Notes: a model not told the origin generated them from the sequence alone. A stretch of 64,000 nucleotides of DNA from Desmodesmus armatus (GCA_007449985.2 VIIQ02000006.1:682001-746000); one strand, 5' to 3'; positions 25,346 through 37,523 are shown, numbered from the stretch's first letter. Program-made: numbers and translations.

Positions 25346-26758
25346 GGTTGGAACAGCTGCTGCTGTCGTGGCAGAAGCGCTGCTGCTGCAGCTGCCTGTA
25401 ATCCAGCAGCTACGGGTTTCGTTGCAGCACTGATATCATGATCTGTTACCGCGACACCGCGATACCAAACAAAGCAAAAGGGGATGGACTGCGATGCAGG
25501 GACAAGAGAGGGCCTACGAAGAGGCTTATGTAGAAAAACACGCGCAAGCTGTTGCAAGATTGTCAGACAATATTTTTGGCACTGGCACACCAACCTCTTT
25601 GTGACACGTGGGGTCCTACCCCGTGTTGCTGAATGCAACTGCACATTCTACAAAGGCAAGATGTTGAAACAAATTGTCTTGTCAATGTCTCAACCACCCA
25701 ACCCAAGAGGCTCACCTCACCACCTGCAAACCACCTGCGTGGCGCGCTGTTCTGGGCAGCACAACACAGCATGGCATGAGGCCACATGGCAATGCAATTG
25801 ATGGTTCTATCAACAACAATATCCTGTGCAATCCCCTTGAATTCGCACCTGTAAGTCCTTAGCAGAGTGTGCTGCAGTCATTCACTGAGTGAGGATCTCT
25901 CACGGGGATCTCTTGTGTGCCTGATGTTGGAAATTGACCTGTACTCGTGCCAACCTTTTGGCAAATTTTCTTCCTCAGGGAAACCATGCACCTTGTCATA
26001 CTGCACTTACACAGACCAGTCTGTCACAGTTGCACATTGTCAATCCACTGTCCCAGCCTGAAGCGTCGTGGTGAAGGTCGGGGGCTGCTATGGAGAGAGA
26101 TTCTCACGGACAAGGTGTAAGTTGTGGGAGGGTGATACATGGCAAAGGTCAAAGACCTGCGTGTGGTGGGATCGGGGTGCATGCCTGAATGGCAGTGCTA
26201 AAGTTATCCCTTGTGACAACGTTGCGTTTGAGTGGCTGTTGCTGACAGCTGGGCTCACCAGGCACCCTGTGTGACCAGGTCATGGTGCAGCCGTTGACCA
26301 ACTGCTAGCAAGCAGGCCCTGACAAGAACCCACAGCAAGCTTGACAAGTTACACGAGACTACTGCTGTGCCGGCAACAGACACTGACAGCCTGTACTACA
26401 CGATTACAGCAGTCACTGCTGCAGTGTTGGAACTACCGATCATGAGCCGATTGCGGCAACACCACCCGTACTGCAAGCGCCTGATACGGCCATTCGACCA
26501 GCCTCAAAACAAACCCGTAGTCAACATGCACATGACCAAGGACTCGGCTACCGCACATGGCACAGTCACCCAAGTTTACCTTTTCGCAAAACAAAAAGCA
26601 CGACACAGGCCTGCACAAGTGCCGGGCAGTGCCCGCTGACCGTCCGGAACACCACACAACAAGGCAGTCATCCGCCGTCACCACCTACCCTTCTGCTGCC
26701 CCTTCACCCCGCTGCTGCCTACCCGCCGCAGCAGCAGCTGCTGCTGCTGCTGCCCACA
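25346..26758. other. Intergenic between two minus-strand genes
   Basis: Holds the RING gene promoter and the 3' UTR of the next gene. CTG triplets occur just upstream of the RING start. No coding segment is supported. Confidence 0.4.
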
Positions 26759-29700
26759 CTAGCCCAGCGTGCTGCACGCCATCGCCCTGGGCAACCCCGG
26801 CCCCTCATACTCCCCGCCCAAGTCCCCTGCGCTGCCCTCCGACGCACCCCCTGAGTGGCACTCCCCGCCCAGCACTGCCGCCGCCGCCAGCTCCTCACTG
26901 ACACACCTCACCCCCTCTAGCCGCTGCCTGTGCTGCTGCCCCAGCAGCTGCACCACCGCCGGCTGCTGCAGCAGCTGCATCAGCCCTGTCACTAGCTCCA
27001 GCGTCTGCTCTAGCTGGGCCTGCTGACCATCCTCACCCTCACCCCCACCCTCGCCATCCCCACCCCCACCACCACCAGGGCTGTGGCAGCAGGCGGCCTC
27101 CAGTGCACAGGCCTGGAAGGCAGACAGGGTGTCTTCATCAGTGCAGTCCAACAGCAGCCCTGCAGCGTCGATGTCATCTGCGCTGACATCGGCCCCATGC
27201 CGCTCCTGCGCAACATCCCACAGCACCTGCAGGCCCAGCTCACAGCCGCTGACCTGGTGCTGCAGCTCCGACAGGCTCAGGAAGCCTGAGGCAGGGGTGC
27301 CGGCAGCACCGACTGCGCCCTCACAGGGTGCTGCAGGTGGGGCTGGGGGTGCTGCAGCGGCAGAGGCGGCTGCTGCCGCTGCCTGTGCAGGCAAGGGGGC
27401 TTCAGGGCAGGCTGGAGCAGCTGCTGGAAAGCTGCTGCCATCTTCTGCTGCCGCCGCCGCTGCTGCTGCTGCTGCTGGAGCTGGAGGGCTAGTTGATGTG
27501 GTGGTGGCTGGTGCTGCAGGGCTTGATGCACCAGCCTGCAGGACACCCCCGATGTCAATCTGCATGGCTTCTGCCTTGGGCACTGCAGCATCACTGGGTG
27601 CTGCTGGTGCTGGTGCAGCTTCCGCCTGCATGGCTGCCACCCCAGGTGCTGCAGCACCTGCCCCTGCAGCAGCGCTGGGGGATGCTGGTGCTGCTAGTGT
27701 TGCTTGCAGGGTACTTTCCAAAAGCGATCCTGCTGCTGCAGTTGCATCACCACTGACACAGACCTCCTCAACTTGCTGCTTCACCTCAACCTGCTGCTGC
27801 TGTTGGACGCTGTCAGGGCTGTTGTCCACCTCCATGGAGCACTCAGCCTCCCCAGGCTGCTGTGCTGATAGGCCTGCTGCTGCTGTTGAGGCAGCACCTG
27901 CCCCAGCAGCACCCACCTCACCATCACTTGCTGCTGCTGACGCAGTGACCCCTGCCCCTGCCCCAGCAGCAGCAGTCCCTGCACCCCCTGCTGCTGCCAG
28001 GAGGGGGTCCACTGGTCCTGCAGTGTCAGTGGTGGGGTCTAGGTCTGCTGGTGTGGGAGGTGCAGAGTCAGCAGCAGGCTCAGGCTCTGGCAGTGCTGCC
28101 AGGCTGGCAGCAGCCTCAACCTCAGCAGCATAGGCCTGCAGCTGCTGCAGGACCTGCGCCTGAGTGATAGCAGCACCTGCTGCCTGCACTGCCTGCTCCG
28201 TTGCTGGTGCAGCAGGGAGTATGCTTGCGGCAGCCTCCTGCTTGATATTCTCCTGCTGCTGCTGCTGCTGCACGGGCCCTGCAGGATACTCCTCCTCAGG
28301 CTCACTCGACTGCTCGTGAGCAGCAACAGCAGCAGCGGCGGCCACGCCGGCAGCAGCAACACCATTCCCTGAGCGCGGTCGCAGCTTCTTCATCACCCCT
28401 GGTGCTGCTGGAGGCCTGCTGCTACTGCCACTAGCCTTCGCGGCCTTGCTTGGAGCCTTGCTGCCCTTGCTGCTCTTGGGCTTGGCTGGCCCTGCTCCCT
28501 TGCTGCTGGCCGGCACTGCTGCTACCTGCACTGCTGCTGCTACTGCTGCCGTCGCTGTTGCTGCCTTAGGTGACTCAGGTGGGCTGATGCTGAGGGCCTC
28601 ATATGCCCTGCCATGCCTAGCCATCTGCTCAAACTCGTTGGTGGCGAGGGTGAGCTTGCGCAGCAGCTGCTTGTGGTCTGCGTCTGGCTGCTGCGCCTGC
28701 AGCTTCTCCACGACCAATTTAGCATAGCAGACGTAGCCGCGGGCCGTCCATGCGGCCAGGCCCGGCCCGCCCCGGGCCTTGCTGGCCACCTGCTGCCTTA
28801 GGTGTGACAGGAAGGGGCTGAAGGTGGGCAGCAGCTCAGACACAGGGGTGGACAGGACGGCATCGCTGCCGGGGCCTGTGCAGGAGACAACCCAGCAACA
28901 CATGGGGCGGGTCAGCACAAGTTTGGGGTCACCACAGGGGTACAAGTACAAGATTAGGGTCGGCACGCTGCAGGAGGGGCAGTACAGGGGTAGAAGCACA
29001 CGGGTGCTGCTGATTCAACTGTGCTGGGGCGCATAAGAGGCGGTAGGTGACCGCTGGGACAGGGTTTGCATGCAGCATGCGAGAGGGGCCAGGGTGGCAG
29101 GAATCCTTGCTTCAGCGCTGCAAGGATATCACAAATCTTGCCCTGCTACAGCTGTGCTGGTGTCCTGCAGAGCCCTGACAAGCCTGCCTGCCTGCTGTGA
29201 AGCGCCGTCCTGCACTGAAGCAAGAAGCTTCCTTTCTCACACCTACCTGCATCCTTGAGCCAGCTTGCCCAAGAAGAGAAGGGCGTCTTGAACATCCTGT
29301 TGCCCATGAACACCCCCACCTCACTCACAAGCAGGCCATCTGCTGTCACAGGGCCAACCCGCTGCCCTGCTGCTGCTGCTGGGGCCCTGTGCTGCTGCTG
29401 CTGCACTACTGCCGCACAGTCAGCTGCAGGAGAAGCTTGGCGGGATGCTGTAGCTGGAGCAAAAGGGAACGCTACTGCCAGCGCCTCTGAGGGAGACTTG
29501 GTGGGAAACACCGCGCCCAGCGCATGTACCGCCACGCCCTCTGACGCTGTTGCTTGGCCATCATCCTCACCCTCTGCTGCTGCTGCTGCAAGCATTCCAG
29601 GCAGCTGCTGAATGGTTCCTGCAGAAGTGGGAGAGCTGCAGGGGCTGCAGCTGCCAGCTGCTGCAGCAAGAGCCAGCAGGCCCTCAGCTGCTGCTATGCC

Positions 29701-30518
29701 ATCCAGGCCTGTGCTGGTGCTGCGCAGGCGCAGCGCAGTGACTGCTGCCAGCGCTGCTGCGCGCCTGTCAGGTGTGTTGACAGGCGATGCTGGGTCCTGC
29801 TGGTGCTGCTGGGAGCTGCTGGCGAAGCCTGTTGGCTGTGCTGGCACTGTGCAGGATCTCAGAGGCTGCTGGCGCCGCTGCTGCTGCTGCTGCTGGTGGT
29901 GCTGGGCAGTATCCTTGCTGGGTGCTGGAGGGTCGGGCCCGGCCTCTGCTGCAGCTGCTGCTGCTGCAGCCAGCAGTGGGCTGTCCTCCATGGGCGAGTC
30001 TTCTGCCTCTGCATTTAGCAGCTTCATGACCTGCAGCAGCAAGGATACAGCCATGTTCAACTGAATTCAAATTGACATGGTGTGGTTGCTGCTGGTGAGC
30101 AGGCTGCGCAACAGACAAGGCTGTGAGGATGATAGCAAGCATGGCAGTGATGGAGATGATGTCACAGTGGGTTGCTGTGCCTGCACCATCTGACTTGCGT
30201 GCTGGGATGAACACAGCCAGGCAAGGGGACTTGGCGACGTTGTTGCACAGCGCCTGGTAGCAACAGCGCCAAGCAACAGCATACAGAAGTGGCTATACCC
30301 ACCTCCTCTCGCAATCTCGAGTGGCTGGTGCCACGCTGCAAGGGCTGGTCTGGCTGGCTTGCCTTCTGCTGTTGCTGCTGCTTCTTGGGCGGTGGTTGGC
30401 GGGAAGCCTTCTTGCGTGCAGGCTGCCTGGGTCCCTGACCATCATGTATGCGCTTTTGCTTGCTGGTTGTGTCTGCAGAGCTGGTAAAGGCATCGTTCAC
30501 TGCCTCCAGCTGCTTCAT
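26759..30518 (-). CDS. Large low-complexity protein of unknown function (1038 aa)
   Basis: Exons 30303-30518 (start), 29247-30030 and 26759-28875 (stop TAG 26759-26761) join in phases 0 and 1 with clean GT/AG ends. The N-terminus MKQLEAVNDAFTSSADTTSK leads into a Lys/Arg/Gln-rich stretch that could be a nuclear localisation signal (ARKKASRQPPPKKQQQQQK). Islands of ordered-looking sequence are VSEVGVFMGNRMFKTPF with SSWASWLKDAG, then VSELLPTFSPFLSHLRQQV and AWTARGYVCYAKLVVEKLQ, and near the C-terminus SLSELQHQVSGCELGLQVLW and DDIDAAGLLLDCTDEDTLSA. Between them are long Ala, Gln, Pro and Ser tracts with acidic patches. No family recognised; nuclear/regulatory location is a guess from composition. 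Confidence 0.65.
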
Positions 30519-31433
30519 GGTGCACTCAGCTGGCCCCTTTGCTGCTGCTGCTGCTGCTACTGTTGCTGCTGCTGCCCTTTTGCTTGTGCAGCCTTTCAGG
30601 CTCGCACTAAAGGATATCTTAAATGGTGAATAAGCAATCTAGTTTGCTGGTTGGAGGGCTTGCTCACAATCTGCCTTGTCGTGATGGAACGCAAACTGTT
30701 CAAGAACCGAGCGGAGATGTGAGGCCAGAGTGTGACATACGCACAAGGGAGATGATCCAAGAAAGCTGTGTGACTGGATGAAACAGTTCGTGAACGTTGT
30801 GGCGTGGTCAAGGGAGTCAAAGAGGTTTGAAATCTGATCTTCACACAAGGTTGGTTACCACTGTTTTGCGTTATTATCTGTGACCGTTGGTTTGGACAAA
30901 ACGACTCCGGTGTACAGAAGGGACACTGGATAGGTACAGTGCAAACTAGTGCAGCTGCAGGCTGAAGACAAGTCCTTTGCCATACCAGTCAGGTAGTCAG
31001 GTGGAACCAGAACTTGTAAAGACATGATGTTCAATCTGGGTTAGTAAGGACCCTTACTGCCCCTGGTTCAGCCTGATTCTTGAAGCCAGGATGGGCAAAT
31101 GACAGGGTGGGGCGCAAATCTACAACACACTGTGTTGCAACAGTCACTATCAACTGATGTTGGCTCGGCCGCCGCAGCATCACTGCCTGCGTGCACATGC
31201 CCCAGCCAGCCTGTCCAGTCAACCTGGGCCCAGGCACACCAACACAGTGACAGGGGCGTGACAGGGGGGTGTGCCAGCCGTACAGCACACGAGACTTTAC
31301 AGGAGCACGCCAGAGGCCCAAACGCCATACCGCGCAATGCATGCCCTCTGGTGCACCATGTGACAGCACTGTGCCACAGCTACGCGGCATACAATGTCAA
31401 TAAGGTACAGTGCAGACATGCTACCGTAGCAGG
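30519..31433. other. Intergenic, no gene recognised
   Basis: Upstream region of the 30518 gene. The immediate upstream 70 bp is CAG-rich and likely 5' UTR. A minus-strand ORF at 31031-31390 has no recognisable features. Confidence 0.35.
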
Positions 31434-31697
31434 TCATGCTAACAAACAGCCGACAAACATGACAACAATGGTTCCAAACCCGGCAGCACCCAATGCATTG
31501 CAGGCCTGCAGGGTCACTGTTCTTGGAATGCCTCCAAAGGACAGCACCAATGAAAAGGGCAGGTCCCTTGTCAAGAGACCAGCACATACCACAGAGATCC
31601 ACAGCTGTTGGTGGATGAGGGAGGGCAGCAGCAACATGCCATGCACTGCTGCTAGAAAATTAATCTGGTAATCCGCCAGCAGCGCCATTCGAGTCAT
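31434..31697 (-). CDS. Candidate small membrane protein, possibly second cistron
   Basis: A single minus-strand ORF (ATG at 31697 or 31688, TGA at 31434-31436) reads MTRMALLADYQINFLAAVHG, then hydrophobic LLLPSLIHQQLWISVV, a middle part and GFGTIVVMFVGCLLA at the C-terminus: about 87 residues with two or three probable membrane helices. A GTATGT donor after LWISV and a CTGCAG acceptor before ACNALGAAG are in phase 0, so an ~80 bp intron could shorten it to about 60 residues without changing frame. It begins only ~74 bp after the stop of the 118-residue gene on the same strand, which would suit a bicistronic mRNA. No family recognised. Confidence 0.4.
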   Translation of the reverse strand: MTRMALLADYQINFLAAVHGMLLLPSLIHQQLWISVVCAGLLTRDLPFSLVLSFGGIPRTVTLQACNALGAAGFGTIVVMFVGCLLA

Positions 31698-31770
31698 TAC
31701 TGCTGCTACTGCTGCTGCTGCTGCTGCTGCTGCTGGGGGATAAGCCAGGCAGCCTCTGCTGTGACGTGTG

Positions 31771-32657
31771 TCAGCTGGTCTTGTGTGCGTACTGCTTCAT
31801 CATGGCCTCTATGGTTGCTGCATTCGCCTCCTTCTGCTTGCGCAGGTCTTCCTTGTACACCGCCCGTGACCCCTCCAGCCGCTGCAGGCAGTTAAAGACA
31901 ACCCGGCACACCAAGCCATTCAGAGCACATTCAATCCCGCAGGGGCAGCCTGCTTTTGAGCACTGCTTACAACATGATGACGGGTGACTGGGGACTGTGA
32001 GCCAGGGCAACCAACCAACCAACCTTCTCCCAAGCTTGTCTACAGGTGACGGTCTGCGACTATGTCACACGAACCACAGGATGGGCTGGCAAAGGATTTG
32101 TCACCACAAGACAAGGCAGCCTGCATTCTTACACCACTGCGCTTCCAGGCTTCTGCGGCCAACAGTCCCATGCTGCAAGCTGCTGCTACTACACGTCACG
32201 CCTCACGTGTGACCCTCTTTCTGGTGCCAGCCTGGCGCGTGTGCAAGTGGTGGCATGTGCAGCACTGCTGTCAACAGCGGCAGCAAGCAGGGTGAGCAAG
32301 CGGGGTCTGCCAGCCTCACCCACCTCAGACATCTGCTCAGGAGACGGCGTCACTGCTAGGATGGTGCCAACTCCTAACGTCGGCCACATTAGACCATAAC
32401 ACGCCTGTGTATGCAAGCACCCAATGTGTCAGTGTGTGTGGTCGCTGCTGTTCAGCACCCCCGCCCCTGCCGCAGCCTTGTCATGAACTGACCTTGTATG
32501 GCAACGTCTGCTTTGTGCGGTAAAAGTAGAACATGCCAATCACTGATAGCACTCCAGAAGTAAGTAAGATCTCCTTGAGAGGGAAGGTACTGTCTTCTTG
32601 TCGAGATGATTGGGTCTGCTGCTGCTGCTGTGGTAGTGATTTGCCTGGTGAGGACAT
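31771..32657 (-). CDS. Small two-helix membrane protein (118 aa), unknown family
   Basis: Exons 32493-32657, 32324-32404 and 31771-31881 (stop 31771-31773) are all phase 0 with GTCAGT and GTGGGT donors. The protein starts MSSPGKSLPQQQQQTQSSRQ, has a first hydrophobic helix (EILLTSGVLSVIGMFYFYR), a short basic loop (TKQTLPYK), a second helix (YGLMWPTLGVGTILAVTP), and a charged helical tail (RLEGSRAVYKEDLRKQKEAN and on to AHKTS). This is a helical hairpin with both ends on the same side, a layout seen in small ER or mitochondrial assembly factors. It is divergent from ALG13, 312 bp away. I do not recognise the family; it is not ALG14, which is longer and has a glycosyltransferase fold. Confidence 0.6.
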
Positions 32658-32969
32658 GATGTATGCCCTGACTGCAACAGCGACCGCACTTTGGATGACA
32701 CCGGCAAAACATTAAGCTCGTGCATACTTGCGGAACCAGTGGGTGCAAGGGAGTTTCCTTGGTGTTGGTTCATTCATGGCAGTTCAGCAACTTCCATGAA
32801 TGACGCACAGTGGCTTCCGTGGACCTTGAAGCATGTCCGTTGGTGCGTTTGCTTTCCTGTGCCTCTATATGGTCGCTGTCTGTTTGTGTCTGCTGCTGTA
32901 ACGTTGTACTTGAGGGTGTGACCAACAGATCATGGAATCAAGTTTTGTGCCAGTCAGCATTGTGTAGTG
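32658..32969. promoter_or_regulatory. Bidirectional promoter between the 118-aa membrane gene and ALG13
   Basis: Start codons of the two divergent genes are only 312 bp apart, so both promoters and 5' UTRs must share this stretch. No clear TATA box is visible. Confidence 0.5.
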
Positions 32970-34678
32970 ATGGCGCAGAGGACCGTCTTCGTCACTGTTG
33001 GCACTACAAAGTTCGAGGCGCTCATCAAGTGAGCGTCAGGCAGCCAGCGCTGTGCCCTGTCGGGTCCTGACCCTTGCCATGCATCCTTCACCCAACTGCC
33101 CTGTGCCACCCATGCCCACACAGGGCAGTAGACACCCCGGACTTTGCAGCAGTGCTGGTGGACAAGGGTTACACGCGGCTGGTGATCCAGAAGGGGGCCG
33201 GGGAGTGCTGTCCCAGTCAGCTGGTGCCAGCAGGGGACAAAGCAGCCCGCCTGCCCAACGGCCTTACAGTAGAGTGAGTACAGCATTTGGCCCTAACACC
33301 GGGCTAGGCACCTGGTGCTGGTGACAAACATGTGGAGTACCAGTAGATCATTGTGATCTAGCCACCAGCAGCAGCGTGGTGGTTCCAGCCGATCAGCTTC
33401 TTTTGATCCTGAGTGCAGCGGCTGTACTACAGCCCGTCGCAGTGTCGGGTGGAGGCTGCATGTGCGTGCTCTCTGCTGAGTCTGGATATGCAGGTTTGCA
33501 AGGATGGAAGTCATGCAGTACCTTTGTTGGTCTGGGGACCCCTGTCAGGCTGGCTTTAAAGACAGGGGCACCCTCTGACCCTTGCTGGCTGTGTGTTATG
33601 GGACACTGCCGCAGGTACTTTGACTTCTCTCCTTCACTGGCGGAGTACATAGCAGCAGCAGCGCTCATCATCAGCCATGCAGGTGTGCTCAAAGAGTGAA
33701 CTCCAAGTGGTGCTGTAGCACAACAGCATTGGAGCAGAGAGTTTCAGCCATGCATCAGGTGTTCAAGCAGGTTGTGTTGCAGATGGGGTGCTGACAGCTT
33801 GATTGGCCAATCGAGACAGCAACAGTATTGCCACTGCAGGTTGCTGTTGCAGCTGATGCATGGGCACAGCTATGGCTGCTGAATGGCCGTAGATATGCAG
33901 GAGTAGCTGCATCTGTTGCATGTATGCACAGTATCAAACAGCACAAGCCTGCAGTGATACACCCCAGCAGCAGGCAAGTTGGGCCGTAGTTCATGAGCCC
34001 CATGCTACTGCGGCCATGCATATGCTGCAGGTTCTGGCAGCATCTTTGAGACGTTGACTGCCAGGAAGCCCCTGATTGTTGTGCCCAACCCCCTGCTGAT
34101 GGACAACCACCAGGCAGAGTTAGGAGACCACCTAGCAGCAATGAACGCACTGGTGAGCCAGGGGACGAGTGTAATAGCACCAGTTACGGTGAACGGCTCT
34201 ACCCCCTGCAGCACCACCTGCAGTACAGCTTGTGTGTTAGGAGGAAATGCAGGGTGGCAGCAGTGCCGTTTCGGCAAGTGCTGTGATGGCAGCAACTAGC
34301 AGTGTGCAGATGTTATCTTCACAGCCAAACCAGCACTATCACAATGCCTTACGCCCATTTGGTGTAAGTGCATGCCAGCCCAGCCCCCAAGGTCCCACAC
34401 AAGCTGCCTCCATAAACTGACTAGGCAGCAGCCCTCTGCTGGCAGGGCACCTAAGCCAGGACCCACTCCTGCCTTGCTGACTGCTGCTTCTGCTTTTGCT
34501 GTTGCCGTGCTGCTGCTGTGCCGCCTGACTTTTACAGGTGTGTGCAGCTCCAGATCAGCTGCTGTCAGCGGTGCGGGGCTTTAACGCATCCACCCTGCAG
34601 CCATTTCCTGCAAGGGATGCCTGCAGCATTGCTGATGCCATCGATGACTTCATGGGCAGGCCATGCAAGACTGCATGA
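32970..34678 (+). CDS. ALG13: UDP-N-acetylglucosamine transferase catalytic subunit ALG13
   Basis: Five exons, 32970-33028, 33124-33273, 33615-33682, 34031-34152 and 34538-34678 (stop 34676-34678), join in phases 2, 2, 1 and 0; 179 residues, the usual size for fungal/plant ALG13. Family motifs are all present: [15 protein letters not shown] at the start, [33 protein letters not shown] followed by [11 protein letters not shown], then [23 protein letters not shown]13 forms the cytosolic catalytic half of the ER-bound ALG13/ALG14 complex that adds the second GlcNAc to dolichol-PP-GlcNAc in N-glycan precursor synthesis. It has no membrane segment, as expected since ALG14 anchors it. A short repeat (GACTGCATGAGCCCAC at ~34670 and ~34762) lies over the stop and in the 3' UTR. 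Confidence 0.93.
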
Positions 34679-35906
34679 GCCCACCCTGGGCCGACCTGCA
34701 CGTATACGAGGGGGTGCAATTCGAAGATCTGTTTGAAAGGGACATGGCAGTATATGGCAGGGAGACTGCATGAGCCCACGCTGGCCCGCACCTGTGCAAC
34801 ATTTCTAGAAGGTGCATGTGCAGGAAAGCCCATCTGAAGATTGTTCCAGAGCAGACAGGGCAGTGGCTGGCAGAGACAAAAAATTCTCCCGCTGATTTTG
34901 GGTTGTTTTTGGGTTGTTTCTGTAGCTCAAGTGTAGAGAGACAGGCTTTCGGCTTAGGAAGCTTGACAGAAAAGTGCTCATGCATAATCAAGGCATGATG
35001 AGGTCATGGGATGTTGCCTGATCTTTTGTTATCATCTTGTGCTATTGGTTGCAAGCTGTCAGCTGCGCACAGAGCAGCAGGGTTGCTGCCCCTTCACCCT
35101 CTCCCATGGCAGTTTGTCTATGTGATCCCTATTTTTTCATGCACAGCCAGCCAGTTGGGATGTGACTGTTTCAGTCAGCCCGGGGGCAATCTCATGGCTA
35201 CGCAGGGATCTCTTGGCTGCACATCACCGTAGGGGCGCCCCACTGTTGCACGGGCAAAGCCAGTGGCTGGGCATTCAACAGTGACACAGGGCGCGCGCTG
35301 GAGCCTTTTGGGAATAAACAGATGTGGGTTAAGAGGTCACTGGATGGACACAGCAGAAGAAATCGATTCAGAAGTGCGAAATGCCACAGCAACACCTGCC
35401 TGCATGCTTTCCAGCATGCATTGATACCACAAGGCATTCCTGCAGCCCGCCAAGCAGAGATGCTGTCGTGATTGGAGCTGTTTACGGCGCAAAAAATGAT
35501 TGGTGATTGACGGAATTGCAGTTGCTGGGGGGAGGGGCATACATTGTTGACCTAGCTCTGCATACTCCAGCTGATCTGCCCTACAAGACAGCAGCCAGCA
35601 GCAACACGACTGCCTCGGACGCGGCGTACAATGCTTGAAATTGACTTCCGAGGTTGGATGTATGTGTTCCGTAGGCTGCTCTCGCAGGCAGCTGTGCAAG
35701 CTAGTGACCTTCGCTCTACCTTCCTGTAGGGAGCGAAGCTGCACCCCCTATATAACGTGGTCGTGTTCGCAGCATGGAAGGACTCACCCCCCTGCCAACA
35801 TCTCGATACTCCTTAACTGCGCGCCTGTTTTGCAGACTATTGCTCTTTGCGTGGGCCAGGTGGTTGGCTCCCCAGCTGCACACCAGCAGTAGTGCACCTC
35901 AAGTAC
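34679..35906 (+). promoter_or_regulatory. Intergenic and promoter of the E2-F-box-TerD gene; TATA box at 35749-35755
   Basis: TATATAA at 35749-35755 lies ~155 bp before the chosen start codon and would place transcription start near 35780. An ATG at 35774 opens a 61-codon frame overlapping the main start, but it would lie upstream of that start site. The left part is 3' UTR of ALG13. No other gene is seen. Confidence 0.5.
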
Positions 35907-37484
35907 ATGGCTGGTGCAGGGCTTTCCCTGGCTGCAGCCTGTCGCAGACTCGTGCATGATCTCAAGGAGGTGGGTGTTGTCACGAAGCAGGGCTTCTGCA
36001 TTCACCAAGGCAACCAGCCTGCATCTAGTCCTGACTGACATGACCATCAGTCAGCCCAAAAGGTCACACCCCCACTGCCAGGGCTTGATGTTGCCACCAT
36101 ACTGAAGCAGTCTGCATCTCACCTGATGCTTTCATGCACAGACGCCATTCGCACACCCACACCCACCCACTTGCATGCTGTCAGAGCACGCTGACACGCT
36201 GACACTGATGATTCTCACACCCCTCCCTTCCTTCCATCAGGTCCAGGAGCACCCTGTGCCCAATGTGAGCGCACTGCCCCTTGATGACGACCTCTTCACC
36301 TGGCACGGCAACGGTAAGCGTGTCCCAATACCAACCTTGACCCCCTGCTACTGCTGGTGACGCTACTGCATCTGATGTCTGGTCTGTATCACTGCTGCAG
36401 CGAGCCACCAAGTGCAAATGATACCCCTGCCTTCCCCCATCTGAGTCCCCTTTTGCCCTGCCATCCCCCCCCCCCCTACACACACACTGAGGGATTCCGC
36501 CACTGTTGCTTGCCTATCTAGTAGGACAGTCTTAGTGAGCTTGCATGTATCCAAGTACTCCATCTGTCAACACCCCCCCCCCCCCGCCCCTCTGCATGCA
36601 GTGCGTTCCAACCCCGAGGGCACCCTGTGTGGTGCCCCCATCCACTTCATCCTCAAGTTCCCCACAGACTACCCCCAAAAGCAGCCAGAAGTTCGGCTCC
36701 TACAAGCCCTGCCCCACCCCAACATCACACGGGCAGAGGGCATCCAAGTGCTGGGGGTGGCAGCACCACCACACGGCAGCAATGCCGGCAGCAATGGCGG
36801 CAGCAGTGGCAGCAATGCCAGCCTGGCACTTCACAGGTCCCGGCCTCTGCCTAGGGAGGCCAGGTACAGGCTTGCGCTCTGGGACTGCATCCCTGGCCAC
36901 AACAGCTGGAGCAGCGCCTATAGTGTGCTGTCAGTGCTGCTGCAGCTCCAAGGTAAGTGGAGGTAGACCTGGGGGAAGGGGGGGGATGCTGTTGCTTGGA
37001 GCCTTCGGTCGTAGGTGTACCCTACTATGGCATGTTTCCTGTGCTTGGTCAGTGTTCGTTAGTTCACCGCTTGTGGTATCCGTGGGGCCCGCTAACCGCA
37101 TGCTTGGGTGCTGCCAAGGTCTTTCAACATGCAGCACTGGTCATGCTGCACTGGTCAGCAACATCTTGTGGCAGGGTCACTGTAAGGATTCTCCTAGAGG
37201 TGTGTGCATGCAAACTCAGCCGGATGCCTGTGCTGTCCGTTGTCACACGACTGGTGTGCCTTCCTGTATGTCAGGTGTCACGCTCCCCTCACAATCATCC
37301 TGACACTCTTCGCCCCTTCTGCTGCTGGCATATTGTCTGCTGCCCCCCCCCCCCACCTACCCCGTCTCTCCCCCAGTGTTCCTCCTCGACGAGGACCTGT
37401 GCTATGCCAGTGAGGGCACCACACCCCAGCAGGTAGAGAGACTAAGCAACAGGTTGTATGTCAGGTGACACCCCCCCCCCCTCG

Positions 37485-37523
<39 letters not shown>

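Noticed and set aside
27129..28133. 334-codon plus-strand ORF opposite the 1038-residue gene
   Set aside because: Composition is a mirror of Ala/Gln triplet tracts; no start context, splice context or domains.
31771..32657. The 118-residue membrane protein as ALG14
   Set aside because: ALG14 is ~170-230 residues with one N-terminal anchor and a Rossmann-like domain; this protein has two helices and no such domain.
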